DNA of 64,000 nt from Lamellibrachia columna (GCA_963662155.1 OY759263.1:913095-977094); one strand, 5' to 3'; numbered from the stretch's first letter, positions 25,001-40,000 are shown. The notes: generated by a model from the sequence alone, not told the origin. Numbers and translations: made by a program.

Positions 25001-28000
25001 TCCATATGTCTATATTTAGGCTGCCATAAAGAGTAAAATTGTAGGTTAGCTTTTCTAGCCTCATTACTCCAATGCCGCAGGAAATCTAAGAACGAAGTAG
25101 TGAAGGTGACAAACTACAGCTCTGTAATGTAGTGTTTACACCTTTCGTATAATTTGTAGTAAATACATATTTTCCAAATAATAGATACAAAGATGTCACA
25201 ACTTTTCGAAGACAAAGAAGAAGAGGCGTATACCCAGGGCGTATGTAATATAATACTAATAGTAACATATGCTGCATATATTGTCTTGTGCAATAATGCA
25301 AATATAACTTAAATTATGATAAATAAAATAATATATGTTATGGAAATAATGATTCCATATAGTAGATAGTGTGCACATTAAAAGTGTAAATAATATATTC
25401 GATTGAGCACTCCCATCATAATTATTATTATTAAGATTTACCTCTATAAATCGATAACATAGTTTACTCTTTCAGTTTACACTTTACTGTTTGAGATTGT
25501 ATTAGTACTATATCTGTTTTATTAAGGAGTAAAACAAACTTTTCTATGATATTCAATGAAATCCATTTTAGCATATCATGTACATTCAATTCAATCACTT
25601 TACTGTGGAATATTACACCCATATAAAAGATAGGCCAGACTAAAAACTATTAACAGTAGGTAATCCCGTGACACAAACGTGACACCCCACATCAAAACCA
25701 ACCACAAGGGGGCAAAAAAATACTTGGTAACACCGTCAGAAGCAGCAATTTCTTAGTTTTGACAAATACTGCAGTTTCTGGGTTCACTGTACAACAAGTT
25801 GAATACATCACTGTGTACGACACAGAGTCTTCTACGTGACTCTGACGTATGGTTCCACCTTAACAGACAAGTGTATACTTCAAGTGTATAGGTAGTAGGT
25901 ATAGTATGATCTAAACAGAGTAATTGTAACATATTCAGTACACATAGAATGATCAAAACTATGAAACTGAACCTTTGTCTCACAAAATGTTTATTTTTGT
26001 ACTCCTTTTTCCAGTATGTGTGTATTGTTACACACGTCTATAGATTATGTAAACAATGGACATTCTAATGAAATATCAAAATGAAACATTATAATGTACC
26101 ACAGATTTAGGTAATGTCAGTATTTTTTACCTTTGACAACATAAATATAGTATATTTTTGTAACGAAATTGATGTTATATTAACACTTGTATTCATTAAA
26201 AAAGGTACAACTTGTGTTCCTCGGTACATTTCCAGAAGTTTTAGTTACTACGCCATAGTAACTAAAACTTGATGAGATACTCCCTAAACAGCTCATCACA
26301 ACTAAATTGAGAAGTACTTTGTGAGTTTAGAGATCACCAGATCGAGACTGCTGAAGACATCCATAAAATGATGAATGCACAGTGAGTGCAATGTCACAGG
26401 TCTTTCTCTATTTATTAAATCCCAAGTTCAGGTACATCATCCAAATCTTCATCGTAAACTTTCTCTTTATCAGAATGTGCATTGTGTAAACAAAGATCGT
26501 TGATGCAATTGTTTGTTGTTGGGACAGACTCGACTCTAATCACATTAATTTATTCTAAAAATAGTCTCAAAAACATCTTTCTGATAATACAGAGGCAAAT
26601 ACCGGTTAAAACATTGATTGGATCCTCATATTTTTTAATTGCATTCCACACGTATATGTATATATTGTAGTCGCAACAGCTTATGATTTTGACACGTAGT
26701 ATTATGTGCAGTAGTCTGAAAGGGATAAATATAGTAGAACCAGAATTAATATAATGGGACTGTCGTTTCTTGCAGCTGTTCAACATTGCTGACAATGACA
26801 CATATGTGGTGACAACGACAAGTCGGGAAGAGATCAAGGATGATGACACGTGGAGTAAGTACATGCGTCACTCATTTGTTTTACTTGCTATGTTGGGAAG
26901 AGATCAAGGATGATGACACGTGGAGTAAGTACATCCGTCACTCATTTGTTTTACTTGCTATGTCGGGAAGAGATCAAGGATGATGACACGTGGAGTAAGT
27001 ACATCCGTCACTCATTTGTTTTACTTGCTATGTCGGGAAGAGATCAAGGATGATGACACGTGGAGTAAGTACATCCGTCACTCATTTGTTTTACTTGCTA
27101 TGTTGGGAAGAGATCAAGGATGATGACACGTGGAGTAAGTACATGCGTCACTCATTTGTTTTACTTGCTATGTTGGGAAGAGATCAAGGATGATGACACA
27201 TGGAGTAAGTACATCCGTCACTCATTTGTTTTACTTGCTATGTTGGGAAGAGATCAAGGATGATGACACGTGGAGTAAGTACATCCGTCACTCATTTGTT
27301 TTACTTGCTATGTCGGGAAGAGATCAAGGATGATGACACGTGGAGTAAGTACATCCGTCACTCATTTGTTTTACTTGCTATGTCGGGAAGAGATCAAGGA
27401 TGATGACACGTGGAGTAAGTACATCCGTCACTCATTTGTTTTACTTGCTATGTCGGGAAGAGATCAAGGATGATGACACGTGGAGTAAGTACATGCGTCA
27501 CTCATTTGTTTTACTTGCTATGTTGGGAAGAGATCAAGGATGATGACACATGGAGTAAGTACATCCGTCACTCATTTGTTTTACTTGCTATGTTGGGAAG
27601 AGATCAAGGATGATGACACGTGGAGTAAGTACATCCGTCACTCATTTGTTTTACTTGCTATGTCGGGAAGAGATCAAGGATGATGACACGTGGAGTAAGT
27701 ACATCCGTCACTCATTTGTTTTACTTGCTATGTCGGGAAGAGATCAAGGATGATGACACGTGGAGTAAGTACATCCGTCACTCATTTGTTTTACTTGCTA
27801 TGTTGGGAAGAGATCAAGGATGATGACACGTGGAGTAAGTACATCCGTCACTCATTTGTTTTACTTGCTATGTTGGGAAGAGATCAAGGATGATGACACG
27901 TGGAGTAAGTACATCCGTCACTCATTTGTTTTACTTGCTATGTCGGGAAGAGATCAAGGATGATGACACGTGGAGTAAGTACATCCGTCACTCATTTGTT

Positions 28001-31000
28001 TTACTTGCTATGTTGGGAAGAGATCAAGGATGATGACACATGGAGTAAGTACATCCGTCACTCATTTGTTTTACTTGCTATGTTGGGAAGAGATCAAGGA
28101 TGATGACACGTGGAGTAAGTACATGCGTCACTCATTTGTTTTACTTGCTATGTTGGGAAGAGATCAAGGATGATGACACATGGAGTAAGTACATCCGTCA
28201 CTCATTTGTTTTACTTGCTATGTTGGGAAGAGATCAAGGATGATGACACGTGGAGTAAGTACATCCGTCACTCATTTGTTTTACTTGCTATGTTGGGAAG
28301 AGATCAAGGATGATGACACGTGGAGTAAGTACATCCGTCACTCATTTGTTTTACTTGCTATGTTGGGAAGAGATCAAGGATGATGACACGTGGAGTAAGT
28401 ACATCTGTCACTCATTTGTTTTACTTGCTATGTTGGGAAGAGATCAAGGATGATGACACGTGGAGTAAGTACATCCGTCACTCATTTGTTTTACTTGCTA
28501 TGTCGGGAAGAGATCAAGGATGATGACACGTGGAGTAAGTACATCCGTCACTCATTTGTTTTACTTGCTATGTCGGGAAGAGATCAAGGATGATGACACG
28601 TGGAGTAAGTACATCCGTCACTCATTTGTTTTACTTGCTATGTCGGGAAGAGATCAAGGATGATGACACGTGGAGTAAGTACATCCGTCACTCATTTGTT
28701 TTACTTGCTATGTCGGGAAGAGATCAAGGATGATGACACGTGGAGTAAGTACATCCGTCACTCATTTGTTTTACTTGCTATGTCGGGAAGAGATCAAGGA
28801 TGATGACACGTGGAGTAAGTACATCCGTCACTCATTTGTTTTACTTGCTAACATGTCTCGCCATGATGATGTTTTGTGAATCTGGAATTGGACTGATCTT
28901 GCTACGTAAATGTAAATGCTATATCAAAGTGCTGTCCTTTTATTTAAAGGACTTTTATTCATAAAAATGAAAAATTAATTAACACATTTCTTACTGAATG
29001 TGCCAGCCGTGTCAATTTGTTTACAAACAGAAGTGACAGGGATGTATGTCAGTCATTACAAAGTAATTTCACACCCCAGTAGTTTTGTTTTCATGTTAAT
29101 AATAAAGCTGCAGAGGATCAAACTTACTGGACTTGTGATAAGTTGTAGGCATCTTTGTCCACTTAAGTAAGTCATTAGAAACTGAGCCAGTATACCACTA
29201 ATTGGACAGTCAACTGCACTGGACTCTCCTCTCAGTCAATGTCTGTACTCAGTGTCTGTGTTTGGATGACTCATCCTCCATGGTCCAAGAAAGTCTTGAA
29301 ATGTCTGATGGCAACGGTCAGTGGTGCAGCAGTCAGTGGTGCAGCAGTCAGTGGTGCAGCAGTCAGTGGTGCAACAGTCAGTGGTGCAACAGTCAGTGGT
29401 GCAACAGTCAGTGGTGCAACAGTCAGTGGTGCAACAGTCAGTGCCACTGTTTTGTGTCGTGGCAGGGTTCGTTGAGCCGGGGGACACGCTGTACATCCTG
29501 GAGAGCGCCAGTCAAGAGTTGACAGCCCAGGCACACGAACGCGTCAATTATCTGCCCCACTATGACACCATTGTCAAGGGGGGCATGTACGAGTACTATG
29601 CCTCAGAGGGACAGAATCCACTTCGTGAGTATCTACTGCTGTTCATAGAGATTATTATAATCATCATTTAAACAGTGATTATGTGTGACTGCACGAGAGT
29701 GTATTAGTGAGAGTGTGTCGCTGTTAAGTGGTCATGTGTGACTGAGCGATAGTATATTAGTGCGAGTGTGTGTCACTGTTAAATGGTCATTATGTGTGAC
29801 TGAGCGATAGTGTATTAGTGAGACTGTGTGTCACTGTTAAATGGTCATTATGTGTGACTGCGCATGAGTATATTAGTACAAATGTGTGTCACTGTTAAAT
29901 AGTAATTATGTATGACTGAGCGATAGTGTATTTGTGCGAGTGTGTGTCACCGTTAAATGGTCATTATGTGTGACTTGGCATGAGTATATTAGTACAAATG
30001 TGTGTCACTGTTAAATGGTACTTAGTGTGACTGCAAGTGAGTGTATTAGTGCTAGTGTGTCACTGTAAAGTGGTCATTATGTGTGACTGCTAGTGAGTGT
30101 ACAGTAGTACCTGCCTTCAACGGACCCTCCGATGAGCGGACACCTGCTATGTCGGGACACTTTATCAATCTAATGTCCCTCTGATGAGGGGACACCTGGT
30201 GAACGTGGACAGCGGACAGGATATTTTAGTTTTCTGTCCCTGCTAAGGCAGACAGTAATCATTATTTTCGTATTTTTTTTCTTGAAATATTTTATTTCCA
30301 AAATGGCGACGGACAAACAGCACAGTGTGTAGTAGGAAAAACGTTATATCGCGAATTCGGATATAAGGCTGTTGGTCGTGGACCCCGATTTTCTGCCGCC
30401 GAGGGAAATGCCAAATGGGCTTGCTTAAACCTACTTAGAATTGCTTTGACAATTCTCAAGAAACAGGTGAACAATGTCAACGACAATGAACGACTGTCAA
30501 CAAGTTGTGTGTTTGGCGCTGCCGCCGACATCAATCGCTGATGTTGGTTTCGTTTAGGCGGTTTGAAATTGCAATCGAGATTCACAAATACGCCTCGCAT
30601 AAGAATCAGATAAACAGTCTTAAATGCAATTTAGTATGCAGTACCAATAATGACACTGGGGTGAAATGGCATGCCTCCAATCTAAACGACGCAAAACCAA
30701 CATGCCAAATGCCAAAGGTGCTACCGGTGTGTGAAAATACGAATTTGTCATCTGCATATGAAACGACGAATCGATGCTAAGTCGTGCATCATTTATGCTT
30801 CGGTCGAGATCAGTTGAAAATCGAGGTGAAACGATTATTAATTCTGCCTATTGTCATTTTCTATGTTTAATCAGCTTACATACTGCGTGTGTCAACTCAT
30901 ATACGTTTTCGGCTGCTCAAATCCAGGTTATTATTTTCGATTCGTATGCCTATTAGTTCAGTACATCGTCATCATAGTTCCGTAACGGTATACGTACATG

Positions 31001-34000
31001 TATTTTATTCAGTTAACGATTAAACAGGGTGTGCCATTTAAAAATAATACACGTTGATGGTAGATGACTCGTTTAATAAGCTCTATAAACTGCATATTGC
31101 AGTATAAGACAGTGCTGCAAGCACACTGTGGCTTCGACAGCATTCTTGGACTTGGTGCAGCGGGCGGCGATCGCTGTTAGTTTGTAGTAGCACCCTGGTG
31201 GCAGACACAGGAACACCTAACGCGCCTTATTTTAGCCCTCAACTCCAGCATGCCTGTCCCTCCGATGAGGGGACACCTGCCATGTAGGGACACTTTTGCT
31301 TGGATACAGAAGTGTCCGTTGAAGGCAGGTACTACTGTGTTAGTGCCAGTGTGTCACTGTGTGAGTGCACTTGATCATTATGTGTGACTGCACTTGAGTG
31401 TATTAGTGGAAATGTGTCACTGTTAAGTGGTCATTATGTGTGACTGCACATTGTCACTGTTAAGTGGTCATTATGTGTGACTGCACATGAGTGTATTAGT
31501 GCTAGTGTGTGTTACTCTTAAGTGGTTATGGCGATGGTTTGTGGAGCAGTGGTTAGAGATGTTCTATAATTGCAGCGTATGCAATCGCTGAACTCATTGA
31601 CAACGCACTAGCGGCAACAGCAGAGAACATTGGGCCGAGGAATATTGAAATTCGATTGGTAAGTTCTTTTTAAAGCAATATCAACTATTGATGTATACAT
31701 ATGAGTCAGCATGAACAATAACTGGTTATGTTTGCTTTGATGGTGGTGAGTCAGTATTATTGGAAACAACTTGATGTTTATACTAGTCAAATGTCATAGT
31801 AAGGAAGAATTACACTGCGTTTAGTGAGCGGTTCCATTTAGTGACATCCAGTGTTTGTTACAACTTTGTTATTTAGTCAGATGTCAGTGAGTTGAATATA
31901 AGTCAACCAGCAGCACACGCATAGAAACTGACATCTGCATGGTGAATTATACCAGGGGGATTCAGAGCCTATGTTTACCCTGCACATGTTATACCCATTT
32001 ACCCCACACGTTTTATTATACCCATTTACCCTGCACATGTTATTATACCCATTTACCCTGCACATGTTATTATACCCATTTACCCTGCACATGTTATTAT
32101 GCCCATTTACCCTGCACATGTTATTATGCCCATTTACTCTGCACATGTTATACAAATTTACCTTGCAAATGTTATTATAATTATACCCATTTACCACGCA
32201 CATGTTATAATTATACCCATTTACCCTGCACATGTTATTATGCCCATTTACCCTGCACATATTACTGTAGCCATTTACCCTGCACATGTTATTATACCCA
32301 TTTACCCTGCACATGTTATACCCGTTTGTCCTGTGCATGTTTCAGCATCTGGACGAAAACTACCCGTCTAAGAACATGGTGATTGTCCTTGACAACGGCA
32401 AGGGCATGACTTCGCCCCAACTCAACAACTGGGCCATATACCGACTGTCAAAGTTCATACGACGCGACAGGAAGGGGAGTGTGTGAGTGTCATGTCAGAG
32501 TAGACAATAGTAGTAGTAGACAGGGTAGACAGGACGGGGAGTGTTTGAGTGTCATGTCAGGGTAGACAGTAGTAGTAGTAGTAGACAGGGTAGACAGGAC
32601 GGGAAATGTTTGAGTGTCATGTCAGGGTAGACAGTAGTAGTAGACAGGGTAGACAGGACGGGGAGTGTGTGAGTGTCATGTCAGGGTAGACAGTAGTAGT
32701 AGACAGGGTAGACAGGAAGGGGAGCATTTGAGTGTCATGTCAGGGTAGACATTAGTAGTAGACAGGGTAGACAGGACGGGGAATGTTTGAGTGTCATGTC
32801 AGGGTAGACAGTAGTAGTAGACAGGGTAGACAGGAAGGGGAGTGTTTGAGTGTCATGTCAGGGTAGACAGGGTAGACAGGAAGGGGAGTGTTTGAGTGTC
32901 ATGTCAGGGTAGACAGTAGTAGTAGACAGGGTAGACATGAAGGGGAGTGTTTGAGTGTCATGTCAGGGTAGACAGGAAGGGGAGTGTGTGAGTGTCATGT
33001 CAGGGTAGACAGGGTAGACAGGACGGGGAGTGTGTGAGTGCCATGTCAGGGTAGACAGTAGTAGTAGACAGGGTAGACAGGAAGGGGAGTGTTTGAGTGT
33101 CATGTCAGGGTAGACAGGAAGGGGAGTGTTTGAGTGTCATGTCAGGGTAGACAGGAAGGGGAGTGTGTGAGTGTCATGTCAGGGTAGACAGTAGTAGTAG
33201 ACAGGGTAGACAGGAAGGGGAGTGTTTGAGTGTCATGTCAGGGTAGACAGGAAGGGGAGTGTGTGAGTGTCATGTCAGGGTAGACAGGGTAGACAGGACG
33301 GGGAGTGTGTGAGTGCCATGTCAGGGTAGACAGTAGTAGTAGACAGTAACAGTAACACTAACACAATCTCTGTTTTTTATTTTATTACAAACTAGCTTAG
33401 TTACCTTTAGTTGCATATATACTTGCATGTGTAGTCATAACTATTAGCTTTACAATGACGTAGACAAAATGCATTCCACTGTTTTAACTTCTGCTGCAGC
33501 CTTTTTTTGGAATGTTTATCCACCAAGACCCCCCAACCTCTCAGGTGAATGTTTATCCACCAAGACCCCCAACCTCTCAGGTGAATGTTTATCCACCAAG
33601 ACCCCCCAAACCTCTCAGGTGAATGTTTATCCACCAAGATCCCCCAACCTCTCAGGTGAATGTTTATCCACCAAGACCCCCCAACCTCTCAGGTGAATGT
33701 TTAACCACCAAGACCCCCCAAACCTCTCAGGTGAATGTTTATCCACCAAGACCCCCCAACCTCTCAGGTGAATGTTTAACCACCAAGACCCCCCAAACCT
33801 CTCAGGTGAATGTTTATCCACCAAGACCCCCAACCTCTCAGGTGAATGTTTATCCACCAAGACCCCCCAACCTCTCAGGTGAATTTTGAAGAAAAAAAAC
33901 CGTAATGAATGAACCACCCACATTGGCCCTTGCGCATGTCTACAAAATGTCAGCCCCATTCATGTGAACTGATGGAGATGCGAGGGAACAAACGCAGCCA

Positions 34001-37000
34001 CAAACTGTTTTATAGCATAGTGAATGTGAAACCTGTTAGATCAGTCTTTGTATTCTTTACTACTTCATTTGTGTTGACTACTTTGTTGTGTATAGTATTG
34101 TTTCATTTGTGTTGACTACTTTGTTGTGTATAGTATTGTTTCATTTGTGTAGACTACTTTGTTGTGTATAGTATTGTTTCATTTGTGTTGACTACTTTGT
34201 TGTGTATAGTATTGTTTCATTTGTGTTGACTACTTTGTTGTGTATAGTATTGTTTCATTTGTGTTGACTACTTTGTTGTGTATAGTATTGTTTCATTTGT
34301 GTTGACTACTTTGTTGTGTATAGTATTGTTTCATTTGTGTTGACTACTTTGTTGTGTATAGTATTGTTATTGCTACATGACTTCTGTAGACCTCTCAACA
34401 GCTGTGTATGTGAAGTCGTTCCTTGTTCCACAGGGGAGATGGCGGGTCTCCTCTGCTCCACAGCGCACCCCGCTCCCTCAACAGTGACATTTCCTACTTC
34501 GGTGTCGGGGGGAAACAAGCCATCTTCTTCATCGGCAACTCAACACGCGTAAGTTCAGTAGCATCATAACACATGTAATTCACTGGCAACTCAACACATG
34601 TAAGTTCACTGGCAACTCGTAAACGCGCAGAAGTTGTTGCAACTCAACACGTGTAAGTTCATTGCCATCTCAACACATGTAAGTTTAGTGGCAACTCAAC
34701 ATGTATAGGTTCACTGAGAACTCAACATGTATAAGTTCAGTGGAAACTCAACACATATTAGTTCACTGGCAACTCAACACGTGTAAGTTCAGTTGCAACT
34801 CAACACGTGTAAGTTCTCTGGCAACATGAGTAAGTTCAGTTGTTACACAACATTCGTTCAATGGCAATTCAACACATGCAAGTCCAGTGGCAAGTCAACA
34901 CGCATAAGTTCAGTTGCAACTCAACATACTTAAGTTCAATGGCAATTCAATACATGTATGTCCAGTGGCAGCTCATAACGTGTAAGTTCAGTGGCAGCTC
35001 AACACGTGTAAGTTCACTGCTACATGGCTTAGTGCAAATATAACTCAACTTTTGTTTCTAGTGAGACTGAAGTAATTAATGGCTCATTCATAAAAACTAG
35101 TCAACTATTTACACTACAGGTGTTTGGCAGGACTTAATGTACAAGATATGATGACTGATTGTAGATGATAACGAAGGCCCATGGGTCAAAGGACGTTCAT
35201 GAGATGACGATCTCTAAGGATGACTTTGAACAAAAGGAGAGGAACCACGAGGCCATCTACAGCGGCTACATCCGCAACAGAAAGGTATGTCCTACTGCAA
35301 TCTACAACATGGTCACTGATGACAACAGAAAGGTACGTCCTACTGCAGTCTACAAAGCGGTTAGCAATGACAACAGAAAGATACGTCCTACTGCAGTCTA
35401 CAGCACGGTCACCGATGACAACAGAAAGGTATGTCCTACTGCAGTCTACAGCACGGTCACTGATGACAACAGAAAGGTACGTCCTACTGCAGTCTACAAA
35501 GCGGTTAGCAATGACAACAGAAAGGTACGTCCTACTGCAGTCTACAGCACGGTCACCGATGACAAAAGAAAGGTACGTCCTACTGCAGTCTACAACACGA
35601 TCACCAATGACAACAGAGGCCATCTGCAGTCTACAACATGGTCACTGATGACAATAGAGAGGTACGTCCTGCTGCAGTTTACAATACGGTCACCGTTGAC
35701 AACAGAGAGGTACGTCCTGCTGCAGTTTACAATACGGTCACCGTTGACAACAGAGGTACGTCCTGCTGCAGTTTACAATACGGTCACCATTGACAACAGA
35801 GAGGTACGTCCTACTGCAGTCTACAACACAGTCAGTGATGACACCAACAAAGTTGTCTTCAGTGATCAGCATTGTACAAGTTCATGTGTAGATATTTGTG
35901 CAGCATGGAAATAGAACTGACCTGGTTGACACAGTTTACTTGGGTGTCATGCAACACTTTGTGGGGCGTGGTGGTGTTGTGCCGCAGTGGTGGTGGCGCG
36001 GTGGTGGTGTGGTGGTGCGGTGGTTGATATTTGAATGGATATTTTTCGCGTCATAAATGTAGCATGGCTGAATGCTTCCCAGAGAAGTTGAGTTGGCGTT
36101 GGAATGAACAGGGGTGCCAGGGGTGAAGTGTAAGGTCTGCTGGGGTGAAGTGTAAGATCTGTCAGGGGGTGAAGTGTAAGGTGAATACAAGACTACATAA
36201 GAACTTACCTGTATTACATTGGTTGCAGCCCGGTGACACGTCACATGTCATCAATGAGGATGACTTCCTGAAGGCTGTCATTGAGGAAGAGACAGAGAAG
36301 GATTGCTTCACGACAGTTGTCATTAACGGCATCAACCCCACCCACATCCCCTACCTGAAGACTTACATGACGCAGTGGACGCGCCAACTAGCGTAAGTAG
36401 ATCAGCCATTAATGCTAATGAATAAGGATGTAACACTAAATTGAACTAGTGCTATCGATGGTCAATTTAACTATGGATAGTTATTGTTGTAGTTGGGGTG
36501 GCTAGTATATCCTTGTCTTGAATTGAGTAGTTTCAGTAGAAGTTTTTAAGATAAATTAACCATTTCTTCACAGATTGTAGTTGAAATACTATTTAATATT
36601 CCAGATTAATACAATTAAAAAGTAATAATTTACACTTACTTTGGAGCAAAAATTAAAACGAATGTGACGTTTCAACCCATCTACTGTAGACCTTGTTCAC
36701 GCACTGATGACCTGTGTTGTGGCTCAGTGCATGAACAAGGTCCGCACTAGATGGGTTGAAATGTTTTGTTCCAAAGTAAGTGTAAATTATTACTTTCTAA
36801 TTAATCTTGGAGCCATGAACAATATATTTAATTTCAGATTAATACAATTTTGAATTTTTCATTTATTTGGTTATGTGACAAGATAAAAAAATATTTTTGT
36901 AAATGTGAAAAAAATAGCCACAAAATGCCAAATTATATAGTTTTGCGAAAATCCCCAAAGAAATAAATAACATGTAAGTATGACAGTGTCACTGATAACT

Positions 37001-40000
37001 TTGAGAAAAATGTTGGTTAACATAAGTGAATTACATCTGCTACACCACCATGAATAAGTTATAGTTTAAAAAAAGAATTAAATTAGGTAACGTTTCCTGG
37101 TTGTTAGTGATACCAGAAATGTCAATAGATACACTGATCATGCTTGAAATGTGACGTTTTTCTCTGGCGTTTTACGTATTGTTCACAAAACATAACAGCC
37201 ATTTCTAATAATTGACATGTCCCCTTAATTTAGGCGCCACAAACCCTTGAACCTGCATTTGTATTGTGTGGTCATCTATCAAGATCGGGTTATGCCAGCC
37301 CAGTGTCAGGGGCACATGATCATTTGATTGGCCTGTTTTCTGGCATGGTCATGGGCGGGGTCACCAGGTCACAGCTACCAGCTGGTTCAGTTATGGTGTC
37401 TGGCAGAATATACTAGCTTAGCCACAGATTAACAACAAGTTAATTTAGGGAGGCATCGTACTGCAATGTACTGTGATCACAATAACCAAACGATATGTTC
37501 TATGTTCACTGCACAAAAATTTACGCTGGTTCTAAGTGCGCTGACACGAAGCACACGCAGTCGTTACTATGGAAACATCAATGTTTCCAAGAAGTCGGGG
37601 ATTTCCTGAAGAACTGGTTTTTAAAGGATGAATTGGCGACATACGACGTTAGTGCCAGGTGATTATTTGTAGTGTCGACGTTAATTTTAATATTTCCTAG
37701 CATGAGGAAAAATAGGAAAAAACAAGCCGCCGTTAGCCACCCCAGCTACCTTAACTATGAGTAATGACCATAGTTGGCAAAACAAATCAGCAAAGCTATT
37801 TGTGTAACTGATGTTTGTAAACATGCTCTTTCAAATTTATTTGATAATTTTTTCTTATTTATGAACCTTACATCAACAATCTTCAATCAGGTGACAGATC
37901 CATGCACCAGTTTGAACCAACTGCCTGCAAGGCGATGTGATGGCGCCACCCATCCATTGTGGTTTGTGACTGCCTTCCGGGCTTTTCACTATTCCATGAT
38001 ACTATTGCAATAGTCATTCTATTGTTGCAGTGGTACTGCAATAGTTATACAGCTATTGCAGGACTATTGCAATTGTCATGATACTATTGCAGTAGTCATG
38101 ATACCATTGCATTGGTGCTGCAATAGTTATACAACTGTTGCAGGACTATTGCAATAGTCATGAAACTATTGCAATGGTACTGCAATAGTTATACAGCTAT
38201 TGCAATAGTAATTATAATATTGCAATAGTCATGATACTATCACAATAGTCATGATACTTTTGCATTGGTACTGCAATAATTATATAGCTGTTGCAGTACT
38301 ATGGTAATAGTCACGATACTATTGCAGTGGTACTGCAGTAGTTATACAGCTGTTGCAGTACTAAGGCAAAAGTCACGATACTATTGCAGTGGTACTGCAG
38401 TAGTTATACAACTGTTGCAGTACTAAGGCAATAGTCATGATACTATTGCAGTGGTACTGCAGTAGTTATACAGCTGTTGCAGGATCATTGCAACAGTAAA
38501 ACTATCCATGATAGTTGCCCCCTAGTGATGAACCCTGAAGCTAGAAATTACTTTAAAGAAAGTTGAAGTCCCTAATATATATAAAGTAGTATAAAATTAG
38601 TAAATTTTTCATGTAGTAATGATCTTTCAACTGTTGTTTGCCTGTTTCAATGCTGCCAAATCTGATGTTAATGTTCAGTTAAATGTACCCCTAGCCACAT
38701 CTACCATTACTACATCCATGGACCAAATGGCAACATCTGATGTTAATGTTTAGTTAAATGTACCCCTAGCCACATCTACCATTACTACATCCATGGACCA
38801 AATGGCAACATCTGATGTTAATGTTTAGTTAAATGTGCCCCTAGCCACATCTACCATTACTACATCCATGGACCAAATGGCAACATCTGATGTTAATGTT
38901 TAGTTAAATGTGCCCCTAGCCACATCTACCATTACTACATCCATGGACCAAATGGCAACATCTGATGTTAATGTTCAGTTAAATGTGCCCCTAGCCACAT
39001 CTACCATTACTACATCCATGGACCAAATGGCAACATCTGATGTTAATGTTCAGTTAAATGTGCCCCTAGCCACATCTACCATTACTACATCCATGGACCA
39101 AATGGCAACATCTGATGTTAATGTTCAGTTAAATGTGCCCCTAGCCACATCTACCATTACTACATCCATGGACCAAATGGCAACATCTGATGTTAATGTT
39201 TAGTTAAATGTGCCCCTAGCCACATCTACCATTACTACATCCATGGACCAAATGGCAACATCTGATGTTAATGTTCAGTTAAATGTGCCCCTAACCACAT
39301 CTACCATTACTACATCCATGGACCAAATGGCAACATCTGATGTTAATGTTCAGTTAAATGTGCCCCTAGCCACATCTACCATTACTACATCCATGGACCA
39401 AATGGCAACATCTGATGTTAATGTTCAGTTAAATGTGCCCCTAACCACATCTACCATTACTACATCCATGGACCAAATGGCAACATCTGATGTTAATGTT
39501 CAGTTAAATGTGCCCCTAGCCACATCTACCATTACTACATCCATGGACCAAATGGCAACATCTGATGTTAATGTTCAGTTAAATGTGCCCCTAACCACAT
39601 CTACCATTACTACATCCATGGACCAAATGGCAACATCTGATGTTAATGTTCAGTTAAATGTGCCCCTAGCCACATCTACCATTACTACATCCATGGACCA
39701 AATGGCAACATCTGATGTTAATGTTCAGTTAAATGTGCCCCTAACCACATCTACCATTACTACATCCATGGACCAAATGGCAACATCTGATGTTAATGTT
39801 CAGTTAAATGTGCCCCTAGCCACATCTACCATTACTACATCCATGGACCAAATGGCAACATCTGATGTTAATGTTCAGTTAAATGTGCCCCTAGCCACAT
39901 CTACCATTACTACATCCATGGACCAAATGGCAACATCTGATGTTAATGTTTAGTTAAATGTGCCCCTAGCCACATCTACCATTACTACATCCATGGACCA

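Noticed and set aside
29202..29671. Frames through the 15-bp repeat (VVQQS units) as part of SMCHD1
   Set aside because: Exon 3 starts at the CGTGGCAG acceptor (29466); upstream is intron repeat.
36448..37775. Larger TIR element bounded by GGGGTGGCTAG and AGCCACCCCAGCTA
   Set aside because: The match is short and imperfect; it may only reflect the dispersed 330-bp repeat.
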